Source: Camillea tinctor (taxonomy: Eukaryota; Ascomycota; Sordariomycetes; Xylariales; Xylariaceae). Taken from it: a stretch of 64,000 nt of DNA. The notes beneath the pieces were generated by a model. That model was given only the letters and a program-made list of their open reading frames with translations. It did not search any database and was not told the DNA's origin. Location: the NCBI GenBank assembly GCA_022578605.1, contig MU394059.1, positions 124,001 to 188,000 on the forward strand, in the 5' to 3' direction. Made by a program: the position numbers and the translations under genes. This document shows positions 46,929-58,593 of this stretch, in pieces; positions within the stretch are counted from its first letter, which is position 1, and each line of letters starts with the position of its first letter.

Positions 46929-49322
46929 ATGGTAAGCCATGCATGCCATCCATCACGTATTTCAAATACTAATACATATTATTAGAAGATAAAAGCCATA
47001 ACCCACTCCTCCTCGGCTTACCAGCCGGGGTCGGATGTCCCAAAGGTAGCGCCTCATATCTTCTTCCTTGGTTATCGTCGTGATGGCTACTAATAAAAAC
47101 CCAGGCTTTCCGCAACCACGATCCCGCCGCACACCCGTTCGAGCGGGCCCGTGAATACACACGTGCTTTGAATGCGACCAAACTTGAGCGCAGTAAGTGC
47201 ATTATGGATCTTTTGTCTTCTTTTTCTTCTTTGCGACTCAATCTAGATAGAAGCCGTTACTGACCTTGACTGTTACAGTGTTTGCGCAACCATGTGAGTT
47301 AGCCTATGGAGTCAGGTTGTCACCGTTATGCTGATGAGTTCTCCTCCTTCAAGTCATTGCTCAGCTTGGAAAGGGACATGTAAGACCTCAAACATTTCAT
47401 GATTTGTATAAACTGCTAACCACTCTAGGTCGATGGTGTCTACTCTCTGGCCAAAGACGGCAATGCTCTCGACAGGTTTGCATCTGGTTCCGGCGATGGT
47501 AAGTCAATTTGATATTATATATCATATACCATGCATATACATCACACCTGAGGGTCGAAATCAAGTGTAGGCGAGGAGATAACCATCATGGTGACTTCGC
47601 TATTCCTGCAATGTTATCATGGATGGTGTGATCCTATGTCTACGTTTGATGGTCTTTTGAGGAAGACTAAGTCCATCAATACACCGACAAGCGTGGCGGT
47701 CATGCATGATCGCCCGGAATTGTTCTGTCTCTAAATCTATTTTTTATAGAGAAACTTACTGACCAAGACGCCTTTTAGGTGTGATAAAATGCTGGGACCT
47801 TACTTCCAGAGACGAAGTATGGAAAACTACGGCCCACGAAAAGTATGTTCCTGAAGACCTTGCGTGTCTCGTCTGAGTCTGAATAGTCGAACCACTCTAC
47901 CATTCAAGAGGCATATACTAACCCGTCGACACTAGCATCGTCAAAGGAATGGCCTGGACGAAAGACCAGAAACTCCTTACAGCGGCTGCAGATCGTACAA
48001 TCAAAATTTTCGATCCATACAACACCCCTAACGAGGCCCCGCCGATTAATTCCTGGCTCGGGTCAGGTGCTTTTACGGGTTTAAGTGTCCATAGATCAAG
48101 AAATGCGTACGTATTCTCCAGGTTTTTCATTGCCTACCGTAATATGACATTGATATGGACATCTCTTCACTGAACAGCCGCAGCGAGATATAATTCACTC
48201 CTTATTATTTATTAAACTTCGAGTGTGCTTACTCTTATTATAGGTTTGCGGCCTCTTCTGACTGCATTTCTATATACGATCTCGACAATTACACCGCGGC
48301 TCCGGAAGTGCTTCGGTGGCCTGCTTCCGGGGAAACGATCAGAGCTTTATCCTTCAATCCAAGTGAAACGAGTGTTGTAAGTAATTTCGGTGCCGTAAAG
48401 GAACAGTATATTTGTAGCGCGCAACTTCAAAGTCGTTACTAACTCGAACATGACAGCTGGCATCATGCTCTACCGATAGGTCTATCATTCTTTATGATCT
48501 CAGAACCGCATCTCCCCTCGCTAGGACTTTCTTAAACTTCGCTTGCAATAGGCTGGCATGGAATCCGATGGAGCCAATGAATTTTGCAGCCGCGAGTGAA
48601 GATCACAGTATGCACCCTCAATACAACGATGATGTATGGCGATATGCTGACCTATTTATAGATGCCTATATATTTGATATGCGCAAATTCGACAGAGCGC
48701 ATAACATATGTAAGCGAATTCACCATGTTGGATAAAAGCAAATGCTAATTCTGGTTCTTTTAGTGAAAGGACATGTGGCAGCAGTCATGGACGTTGAGTT
48801 CTCCCCGACTGGTCAGGAACTAGTGACTGCTAGTTATGACAGAACCATAAGACTATGGAATAGGGATCAAGGCCATTCGCGCGATGTGTATCACACCAAA
48901 AGACAGCAGCGCGTATTCTGCGCGACATGGACCCCGGATTCGAAGTACCTAGTGACGGGAAGTGATGATGGTAACCTCAGACTCTGGCGTAGCCATGCCT
49001 CCGCCAGGGAGGGTATCAAGACTGCTCGACATAGGCAAGCACTTGAGTACAACCAAGCGCTGTCAGAAAGATACAGCCACATGGTATGTTCCCGCGTGCT
49101 CAAATTATAGTATCTTAAACACTAACACAAATGTAGCCCGAAATCCGGCGTATCAAGCGTCACAGACACCTTCCGGCAGTTGTTCGCAAGGCTGGCCAGA
49201 TCAAGACGGAAGAGCTGAAGGCAATCAAGCGGCGCGAGGAGAACGAAAGAAAGCACAGCAAGAAGAAGTTCGAGAAGAGACAGAGCGAACGAGACAAGGT
49301 TATATTGGCAAAGGAGAAGTAA
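46929..49322 (+). CDS. SOF1: Sof1, WD40 component of the U3 snoRNP / SSU processome
   Basis: Nucleolar WD40 protein needed for early 18S rRNA processing (human DCAF13). Thirteen exons: 46929-46931, 46986-47045, 47105-47192, 47279-47293, 47354-47379, 47429-47498, 47779-47842, 47936-48106, 48244-48376, 48457-48607, 48662-48709, 48764-49083, 49137-49322; all phases agree, 444 residues. Exon 1 is the ATG alone and exon 2 begins KIKAITHSSSAYQPGSDVPK, the family N-terminus. HPFERAREYTRALNA is the conserved Sof1 block. Seven-bladed repeats are seen through GSGDGVIKCWD, ADRTIKIFD, SDCISIYD, TDRSIILYDL, YDRTIRLWN and SDDGNLRLW. The K/R/E-rich tail (KRHRHLP, KKKFEKRQSERDK) is typical. The 280 bp seventh-exon-side intron is unusually long. 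Confidence 0.95.
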
Positions 49323-49997
49323 TGACGATATCTGTTATTTATATACTAGGGAGACGAAGAAAAGGGTGTGCATTATGACGATGGCGTTACAATGGATGGG
49401 AAACTTGTTAGGTATTGCTAAGTAAAGACTACGTTATATCAACAACCGTCAATAATAGTTGAGTACTTATAAAGGCGTTAGTTCGTATCATTACTATAAG
49501 AACCTGCACGAGTAAAAAGGAGAGTCGTCTGACGCCAGCTGCCACAGTAGAAGATATCTACTATGTACCTAGGTAGGTAGAGATTTAAGGTGGCATAGTA
49601 AGTATGTACATACAGTAATCCCTGTCTCGTGTGCGTGCTGATTCGGCAGGGGCCGAGGGGTTGTGTGGGGCTAATGGCTAAACTTGCCATAGTTGAAACA
49701 AGAAGCGCTGTGACCATGTGTTTCAAGCGCTAAAGTCAAACTCTTTTTAGGTAACCTGTCCCCTGTGCCTGGGTACTAACTGAGTTAGTTATATCTAGTT
49801 TTACACTAGATTCAGAACTTGAAGCTTTTCTCCAACTCCTTCAAGCTTTCTTCCTCATCCTCATCCCATCTTTCTCTTCTATCACCACCTCCTAATTTCT
49901 ATTTATCGTAATACATTTATCGTGCTTGCTGGCCAGCACTATTTCTCTCGTGTGCTCATTCTAATCCTCATTATTCTTTTTCGACTATATATACACC
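49323..49997. other. Intergenic between SOF1 and the dehydrogenase gene
   Basis: Tandem spacer with a C/T-rich leader before 49998 and one ACCTAGGT palindrome at 49567-49574. A TATATATA run lies just before the start codon. Confidence 0.5.
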
Positions 49998-51140
49998 ATG
50001 GACTACCCCAGACCATCGGTGCGCGACTCGTGGTTCGCGCCACTATCGGTCGACACGTTCCTCAAAGTGCTCAACATCACGCTTCTTCACCCCTTCGTGG
50101 CATGGATCATCCCGCTATGCTTCCGCGCCGAGCACCACGCATGGGACACGACCCCCATGAGAATCAGTATAGCCTGGGCCACCTTCGTAACCCTGCTATA
50201 TTTCGCGGACGTCGTGAGCCATAAGATCGCATACGGGATGCACCGGGAGGTGGACTTGAGCGAGGAGGTCATCGTCATAACCGGAGGGGCCAGCGGCCTT
50301 GGCCTGTTGATCGCCGAGGTCTACGGTATGAGGGGTGCTACGGTTGCTGTCCTAGACAAGGCCGATCCGGAGAACAGCGAGGCCCGCGGTATTACATATT
50401 ACAAGTGCGATGTAGGGGATAAGGCGCAACTCGCAACGGTTGCTGCTGAGATAGAGCGCGATGTAAGTCTACCTGATACTTGACTCCAAGATATAAAGAA
50501 AGCATCGCTAACCATTGTGTGTCCCATCTAGCTCGGCACGCCCACCGTCCTTATCAACAACGCAGCTGTAGTCAAGGGCAAGAAATTGCTCGACATGGAG
50601 CTCGAGGAAGTTGAGAAGAGTCTCACCACCAATCTCGTTTCTCACTTCTATACCATCAAGACCTTCCTCCCTGGCATGATTCGCAACGACACCGGTGGCA
50701 CTATCGTCACCGTATCGAGCGTCATTGGTCAGCTAGGCGCCGCGCAACTCACCGACTACGCTGCCGCTAAGGCGGGTGTGACCGCCCTGCACAAGTCCCT
50801 TGCTGCCGAGCTGCAAGAATATCCCGAGATCAAGACGATCCTCGTTACCCCAGGCCAGCTCAGCACCCCGCTATTCGCCGGCGTAGCTACCCCTAACCGA
50901 TTTATCGCGCCCCTAGTCGAGCCGATAGATGTAGCTAAGGAGATCATCAAGGCCGTCGACATGGGCCTGAGCGATCACATCGGCATGCCCCTGTACGCTC
51001 GGTGGGTTGATTGGTATAACGTACTTCCTGTTGGCGTTCAGAAAATTGCTCGGAAGGTCTCCGGCATAGACCGAGGTATGAAGACGTTTGTCGGCCGGAG
51101 GGGCAACGAGCTCAGGGAGAAGAATGGGAACTTGATATGA
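49998..51140 (+). CDS. Short-chain dehydrogenase/reductase, membrane-anchored (17-beta-HSD/RDH-like)
   Basis: NAD(P)-dependent oxidoreductase, probably acting on a lipid-like substrate at the ER or lipid droplet. Two exons, 49998-50462 and 50532-51140 (69 bp intron), 357 residues. Two hydrophobic N-terminal stretches (LLHPFVAWIIPLCF and ISIAWATFVTLLYFADVV) precede the Rossmann fold. ITGGASGLGLLIAE (about residue 93) is the TGxxxGxG motif. KCDV marks the adenine-ring Asp and LINNAA the NNAG-type motif. VTVSSVIG carries the serine, and the YAAAK catalytic Tyr/Lys is at about residue 229. The sequence around ATG (CACCATGG) is a good initiation context. Substrate is not assignable. Confidence 0.92.
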
Positions 51141-54100
51141 GGCGCGGAGTCTTTGGTATTTCCAAGCCTAGCGGGTACATGTAGTAAAAGGAATACGAGA
51201 GGGGGGTGGATGTGGAATGAATATAATAGAAGCAGTGTACTTTAGCCTAGACAGCACCGGCGCTGGCGTCTATGCTGTTGATCGAGGTGTAATGTATAAA
51301 GCCATTGTACCATACTTCAGATGAAAAAAATAAATAAACCCAATCTGTATGAAGACCTACCAGCCTTCCTTCCCATCCATGCTCTTTGCCCTTTTCCACT
51401 CTGGTTACATGCAGGATAATGAAACGTGGGATACTCCAGGCTGCATAATCTACTTACCTATCAAGATTCCCAGTACCATAGAAATGTCTTAGCCGTTTAC
51501 TACAACCATCTAGCATCCGGCCGGGCGGCGAGGCCGACGCTGACTACACACAGTACCATTACCACCACCTGGACAGGACGAAGATACATACATATACACT
51601 TACTTCGGTTGCAGATTAAGATCTATCATCTAATAGGAGCAAGAGAACCGAGACCAGCCGATGTGGGAAACGGGGGAATACTACTTTACTTTTCTTCTCT
51701 TTTCTTTACCCTCTTCCATCCCCATCCCCCCACCTCCTCCTACCCTTCACCTGGCCTTACTACCACTGCTACCCTTTCGGGATGGGGGCCGTATGTGGCA
51801 AGTAAGTGAGCCAACCGCGTCCCCGTGTCTGTTATACGGAGGCCTCCTCAATCGGGGCATATCTGACCGGTCTTCCCGTTTGCTAAGGCAGATATCTAAC
51901 CTAACCTAACCTATTATATATCTGGCTGGCTGGTTGACTGCTTAGTTCATCGGCCTTATCTTCTGGGCCCTCGCCTCCGGTGAGCTGTAGCCCCCCCGGG
52001 TACTAGGTCTACAGCAACGCGAGGATCCCTCCTCGCGGGGTTCTCTAGCGGCTCACTTCTCGGGTGATTTGGAGGGTTGGGGGGGGCCGAGTCTGGCGGC
52101 TGGTCTCGCTTGCCGGGAGGGAGGGTTGAGGTTGCACGGGAATTTCACCTTGGGCTGGCTTACCTGGGTTTATCTTTTTTTCTTCTTTTTCTTTTCTTTT
52201 GAATTTACCGTAGATACGGGATCCTCTATAGGACTTTGGCGTTTAATGACTAAGGATTGGGAAAATAGGCATCGCCTCCCGTCTGCCTCGCGAATGTACA
52301 CCGCGCATAGCCAACCCCCTATCTCCGTACATCGTGTCCCCCTTTAGCTCTCGTCACATAGCTAGCTTAGCCGCCTGCTTCATGGCCTATCTGGAATGAT
52401 GCGAGGTGACCATTCCACAGCAGCTTGAGACATCTTGACCTACGCCATATCAAGCAGTTTACCGGGTAAGTTGTACTTACCCTCCCTCTAGGTATCTATA
52501 AACCTCTTCTCCCCGTCTCGTGGATTAAGCATGGTGTTGCCCGCTCAGGCCAGAACGTTGCGAGGCTCGACATCATGTTAAAACCAACAGACTGCGGATA
52601 TAGCCGCACGAACAGAAGAGTGGGGGTCTGCGTGGGGGAGGAGGTTGGCTGGATGGGTTACTTTAACGTCCGGGCTGATGCGACGGTAGATATACCTATA
52701 TATATATACATACTTTGGGGGAATGGATAGACACGGATATCTCGTTTAGCGGGTTATCTATGAATCCCCAGACCAGGACGGCAGTCGGTCTCCTGACCGT
52801 GGCAATGGTGAGCGAGGTGATACTGCAAGGCTTGCGTCTTCCGGAGGAGAGGATCTACAACGTTTATTATGGAAGCCCGTTATATTGGTATTGATATGCA
52901 TGCCAGAGGCACCGAGCATAGCAGAACCAAGTTTTCCTTTTCTTCCTCTTCACATGGTTTATTCTATTATCTTAGATGCGTTATTCCTAATCTAAACTTA
53001 TATAGTTATTTATAATAACGATTCGTACGAAATGGCAATAATAAGCACAAATCTAATCGGTATTATAGAATCTAGTTTATGTAGGTACTAGGTAGGTAAG
53101 TAGGTAAGTAAATACCTAGGTATGCAGGCAACAGATAAGTCTAACACATATAAGTCTAGGTCGGGACTAACTGCTGCATAATATGCGGCATGAGGCTATA
53201 AATACCTAAGCAACCGGTGGGAACTTCTTTCTAGCTGCCACTCAGCTGTTTTTTCTCCGCAGTCTAATTGGTTTATTCGCTTTTTTTGTACAATGTTATC
53301 TGATTACTTATTAATTGGCTTTAGAAGTTTCAATGTTCTCTTATCTTGAACAACATCAATTCACCAAAACCACTACTAATATGACAGCGTCCAATTAGTA
53401 CTTTTTACAACAAACATACTAAATATCGCCAACAACCACACACATGCAGACTTACAGTAGCTGTCAAACTGCCAAGTGCCAAGTGCCAAGCTATACAGGG
53501 CTTCGTCATCGTGGGCATAACCCAGTGCACTATGTATACTCCAAGGCTAGGGAGGAGGGGGTCTTATCTATTCCTCCTATCGTCTCCTACCTAGAGGTCC
53601 GTTTCTCTTTTGTTTCCCTGACCCCCCTCAATTACACTAGATTACAATAGGAGGAGGGGTTTGAGAGCTTTGTCAACCAGTGAGAGGAATGAATTTCTGA
53701 CAGATATGGAACGATCGTCTACCATCACTTATATCCATGTGGCACGGATTACTAGCTTTTTAACCTAGCTCGTTATCCTACTATCCTAAGCTCTATATAC
53801 TAACTATACATATCCAAAGAAACGGGATTGCGTGGGGGTGGGGAGAAAACGGTTAGATTAACCCAGGTTAGAGGAGTATGATACACCGGGGAGAGAGGTT
53901 GTCCCAATTCGGGATCTTGTCATACAGCCCTACATTCGAACATTGAATAATACCTTATTTAGGTAGTGCATGTGTTAACTATCTGTACGGATCTAACCTA
54001 ACCAGCTAACCAAGAACTTTAGCTTCTTCCCCCCCTTCTCCTTTTCCCGTGGTCGCGTGAGAAGTCGAGTCGTTCGGTTTTCTGCGGCGTTTGCTGATAA

Positions 54101-55309
54101 CATACCCGGTACCCTCATACCCGCAAACAATACTAAATTTAAATAGTAGGTAAAACCCCCGGTTGTGGTGAATTTGTATTGCCTATAGAAGACAACATCG
54201 GGAACTACATAGTAATTTGCTTTTCGTTGACTTATGTAGGTTAGGTTAGGTAAGGTACATACATAATCTGACCTAAGTGGCATCTCGGGCAGCCAGCCAT
54301 AGAAGGCTTGTCGTGTAACTGTTTTTTCTTCTTCCTTTCTCTAGGGATAATTATTGCCATTTTTATTATTTGTCCGTTTCTTTTTATTATCCTAACTAGG
54401 TGAGATCGACCGCACACCACCGTATGAAAGGCTTGGGTTCTTCTCTCCCCCCCCCCCTTTTCTTTCTTCATTATTGTTGTTTTATGCTTACTTATTTTTT
54501 CTATATTGAGGCTTTCTCGACGGCCCGACAGGGCTTAAGTTGGAAAACCTTCATACTCAACCTCGTTCATGATAGGTCCCTACCGACGCAACCCACGTCC
54601 AACCCAAACCCCACAAGTTATTGGTGGCGCTAGACAGGGGTTGTTGTTTTTTAAGTCAAGGATCGATCGATATTCTTATCTATCGCCCAGTCTTGACCAA
54701 TCAACGCTTATTAGCCCATCTTGAACATCGACTTTCACACATGCACAGGAATGCTCGGCACCTTTCAGGGTCATAGCCCAGTTCTCTTTCTCATGTAGGT
54801 AACTCTTCAACTTATTTACGTATCTATCTATCTATCTACTACCTATCCTTCTACTGTCACTTGAACTACGCGACCTTGTATAAGGATTTGAGGCTATACA
54901 TGGCTTATACGCCGGGTGATTTGGTCTATCTCGAAGTAAAGGAGGAAAAAAGGGAGAGACTTACACGCACATAAGTCGCTGGAGGCCAAATTCGTAGTTT
55001 GTGCTGACAGCGTTACACATAATCTATACATATGTTGCAACATGTTGCCGAGAAGGCAACCTAGGTCAGGTATCTTTTTTATTCTTCGATAGACTGATAT
55101 CATATAATAGCTATCCCGACCCGTCCCAGCCGCTGAGATTACCCCCCCTTTTTTTATATAACCTATATTTATTATTACTTTGGTCTAGCCATACTCTTAT
55201 TTTCCCACTTGTACCTTTTCTGCGAAGCTTGGCTTGCCCGCACTTCGTTCGACTTGCCTACTAGGGCCCCTTTAGGAGTAATGCTACCTTTGTCATCCCT
55301 ACGGTAGCT
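51141..55309. other. Long intergenic region, 4.2 kb
   Basis: The longest gene-free stretch in the right half. It has no supported ORF, tRNA or TIR element. Noted are CTAAC runs near 51898-51912, a GGTTA-type run at 54237-54250, ACCTAGGT at 53114-53121, a TATC microsatellite (54821-54839), a C-run near 54450 and several AGGTA clusters around 53090-53120. It may contain upstream exons or a long leader of the kinase-like gene, since that gene's frame stays open for about 15 codons before its first ATG. Confidence 0.45.
54821..54839 (+). repeat. TATC microsatellite
   Basis: Nearly five copies of TATC in the long intergenic region. Confidence 0.8.
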
Positions 55310-57202
55310 ATGTGGTGGGACGCACACCTAATCGAGACGACTGTCACCCGACAGTTCGTGTGCTCGCACCTCTCTGCCGAGGACGTCCCGCAGTTGGATA
55401 TACCGCTATCCTTCGGCGACGGCCTGACCGACGGCACCTATTGGGAATGGATAGATGCGAAGGCCAAGCGAATCTTCCTGATCCTGGTGGATCTGGGCAT
55501 GGCCAGTCAGATCTTCAAAGTCATCGACAATAGTTGGGACGACCATGACCTCCCTATCCACCCAGACCAGGTGGAACAGCTATCCTTGGTTTCCCCTAAG
55601 ACTGGCAAGGTTGACAAGAAGGGTTTCTACGCGCGCCAGTTTCACTATTTAGTCAATTTCATCGATAGGGGCGAGCACGTGGTGTACCAGGATGAAGATG
55701 TCGTGCCCGTCTGTGTTGTGGATAAACGCGCTGGATTGAGCGGCAACAATGCTGTCGACAGGGTCGAGCTACCGCATAGACCTGGCGAGATGTTCTCGCG
55801 GCGTCGCATCCCTCTAGGGACTACACCCGGATCTCTATCAAACGACGATTTTCTCATTGAAATAACTGGCATGAGGAACATCCAGAACGACCGTATGTAT
55901 TTCCAAAGCTGAATATACCCCCTATCGAGTCTTTTTAAGACTCAAAACAGGATGAAGGTGTTGCCATTTAGTCTGCCATGAGCAAATTTTGTCCTCATAG
56001 CACAGCTAATAACCCCCCCTGAATCGGCTTTCAACAAGACTTGTTGACTCACACGTTATGTTCTAGATATCGTTTCCTATTTTGCATCATATACATATCA
56101 GGGTTTTGGTTATGTCCTATTCACCTGTCCGAGCGATTACAATCTCAAATCACTCCTCACCACCATGCCAGGGCCGATGAAGTCCCTAGCCAAGCAAGAA
56201 CGAAGACATAAGCTGATGAACTGGATACACTGCCTTGCTGATACGCTATGTTACCTACACAACCGCGGCCGGGCCCATGGGAATATCAAACCGTCAACGG
56301 TGCTATTCGATTCCAACAACAATATCTTCTACACGGACATATCCCGCCTAAGCGCTGAGGCGTTGGCAGCGAGCACGTCCGACAAGTCGAATTTCGACAA
56401 GGAAGCCTACGACTACGCAGCCCCCGAGCTATGGCACCGGCCCGCGCCGAGCCACTCGACGGCGCCCCACCGCAAGTCTACCTATACCAACGTCTCCTCC
56501 TCCTCCACCTCCTCAGACAGCACCGTATTCTCCATCAACCGCGGGCACGCCGAACCCACGAGCCCCACCGCGGTGCTCCACGCGCCGAACCCGCTCCTCA
56601 ACCCGCAAGCGGCCGACATCTTCTCGCTGGGGTGCGTGATGCTGGAGCTGCTCACGCTGCAGCTGAAGCGGCCGACGCGCTCATTCGCGTCGCACCGGGC
56701 GGCGAAGCACAAGACGCCGGGGCGGGGCGGGGCGGTGCTGGACTCGTCATTCCACAAGAACCTGAGCCAGGTGGAGTCGTGGATGGCGGGGCTCGCGAAG
56801 GACGCGGGGAAGAAGGACGACGCGGTGTTCCGGGGGGTGGCGCCGACGCTGCAGCTGGTGGCGTGCATGCTGGCGGTGCCGGCGGGCGAGCGGCCGACGG
56901 CGCAGGAGGTCGAGCAGCGCATGTACCGCATCCTCACGGAGGACTGCGGCATCGCGGAGCCGCACTGCGTGCACCAGTACGACGGCTGGGACTTCGGCCT
57001 GAGCCACCTGCGCCTGAGCCACAGCAACCGGCACGGCGAGCATTACAGCATCGCGACGAGGGTGCATAGCGGGGGGTCGAGGCCCCCGTCTGGAGTGGCG
57101 AGCCATGTGCGGTCGAGCAGCATGCAGGATAGGGAGTTTGTCATGGGCGGAGGGCTGCAGGTCATTCAGGGGATTGCGGTAAGCAAGGTGCGCACTTCCT
57201 GA
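55310..57202 (+). CDS. Kinase-fold protein, probable pseudokinase
   Basis: Two exons, 55310-55892 and 56067-57202 (174 bp intron), 572 residues. The N-terminal 150 residues (MWWDAHLIETTVTRQFV, LTDGTYWEWIDAKAKRIFL) precede a protein-kinase-like fold. DHIVSYFASYTYQGFGYVLF corresponds to beta-4/5, DIFSLGCVMLELL to helix F, and AAPELW to the APE motif. The catalytic loop reads HGNIKPST: the HRD aspartate is Asn and the metal-binding Asn is Thr. The DFG position reads TDI. FSRRRIPLG has Arg where the ATP-binding lysine is expected. It is therefore probably catalytically weak or dead and acts as a scaffold; this is inference. The start could lie further upstream, as the frame stays open before the ATG and an acceptor is near 55275. 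The second exon is very GC-rich. Confidence 0.8.
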
Positions 57203-58593
57203 CGGACGGGGACCTTCTTCTCTTCTATTATTTCCCCGTTTTCCCTGTTCATTCGCTCGTTCATTCGTCAACTACGCAGTAATTCACAAATTCTTTCCAT
57301 GCTCACTTTACTTACTATGTAATCTGCGATATAGCCGCGTGAAGAAAAAGACGACGCCCTGGGTCCGAAGTATGCGGAAACTAGTATTTGGTGACTCTGC
57401 CTTCTCTGCCCCCCTCCATACCCTTCCCCCTTTATCTGCTCAGGACGATACATTCGGGTGGTAGCGGTGGCTAGTAGCCGGTTTGAAATATGGAAAGAGA
57501 ATTATAAAGAACGTTTTGCACTCTGCATGATACTCTATGGATGGAGATGGCTGAAAATGGCACGGTTGGCATGGAATACTTATAAGGTCACGTTGAATTC
57601 TCTCTAGGGAGCTTGGTGTAAGTGGAAAGGGGGGTATATATATTCTTTTGTCTTTTTCTTTTTTCTTCTTCTTTAGATGGCGTTGATTGCTTGTATAAGA
57701 AAAGATGAAGAGGATATAGCAAAGTGAGAACATAGGGAGGTGGCTGTTTTGCTTTCATTGAAATATGTGTAGACGGCGGTCTATATGGTGATAGTAGCTA
57801 CATACTTGTGGTGTTATATCCTTCGAGGGAAGTAAATATTTAAAAAAGAAGGAAAGAGTTGGGACGGATGTATGGATGCATTGCTAGGTATATCGGATAG
57901 GTACCAATATATGTGTGCTGAAAATACGGGAGGTATTCTCTCCAACTATATGAACCTATAGAATATATCTATGCATCTAGGTTTGGGTGAGTAAACGAGT
58001 ATACACAGAATATTTGACCTACTACTAAGTAGGTAGTAGTACCTAGCGTGAGTGTGGGCAGTATGCAGGTTACCAAGGTACATACGTAGCTGGGGGGTTT
58101 TGGATTGAACTTCAAGTCTGTGCTTTCAGTTGACACCCGCTGTCAATCTCATGCAGTTACATAAGCCAGATCGGAATTACCCTCGACCGGGCTGCTAGCT
58201 GTCAGCTGCCAGCTGCCGGAATGGACCCCAAAGTTCTAGGATAAGAAGTAAGAAAGGCTCCACCGCGGACAAGGTTGGAGTTGGACCCGAGCTACGTACT
58301 GAGCTCTGATGCCTGCGTCAACGGATTGAAGCTGCAACCAACAACTTACCTAAGGTTTAACTCTAAAATAGTAGTTAGTGGTAGTACCTAATTCTACACT
58401 TTTAGGTATATTCTGTAGAAACCACAACTGGGAACTGCCACTTAGTCTCCTACACCATACATCATACATCATACACCATACCTTCATACCTTTACACCAT
58501 TATACCACCACCCTTCTCATTAACCGGTTTCTATAAAAATCCCACCACGCGCTTCGTAAAAAAAAGAAAAGAAAAAAAGGAAGAAAAAGAAAT
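57203..58593. other. Intergenic between pseudokinase and RPN6
   Basis: 1.4 kb without a supported gene. It contains CATACATCATACA-type short repeats before RPN6 (58454-58500) and an A-rich leader directly upstream of the RPN6 ATG. Confidence 0.5.

Noticed and set aside
47591..47761. C/D-box snoRNA in the long SOF1 intron
   Set aside because: The C-like and D boxes are about 170 nt apart, the C box deviates from RUGAUGA and no terminal stem can form.
51898..51912. CTAACCTAACCTAAC run as a telomere remnant
   Set aside because: The fungal telomere repeat is CCCTAA/TTAGGG; this is a five-base unit with three copies in a region surrounded by core genes.
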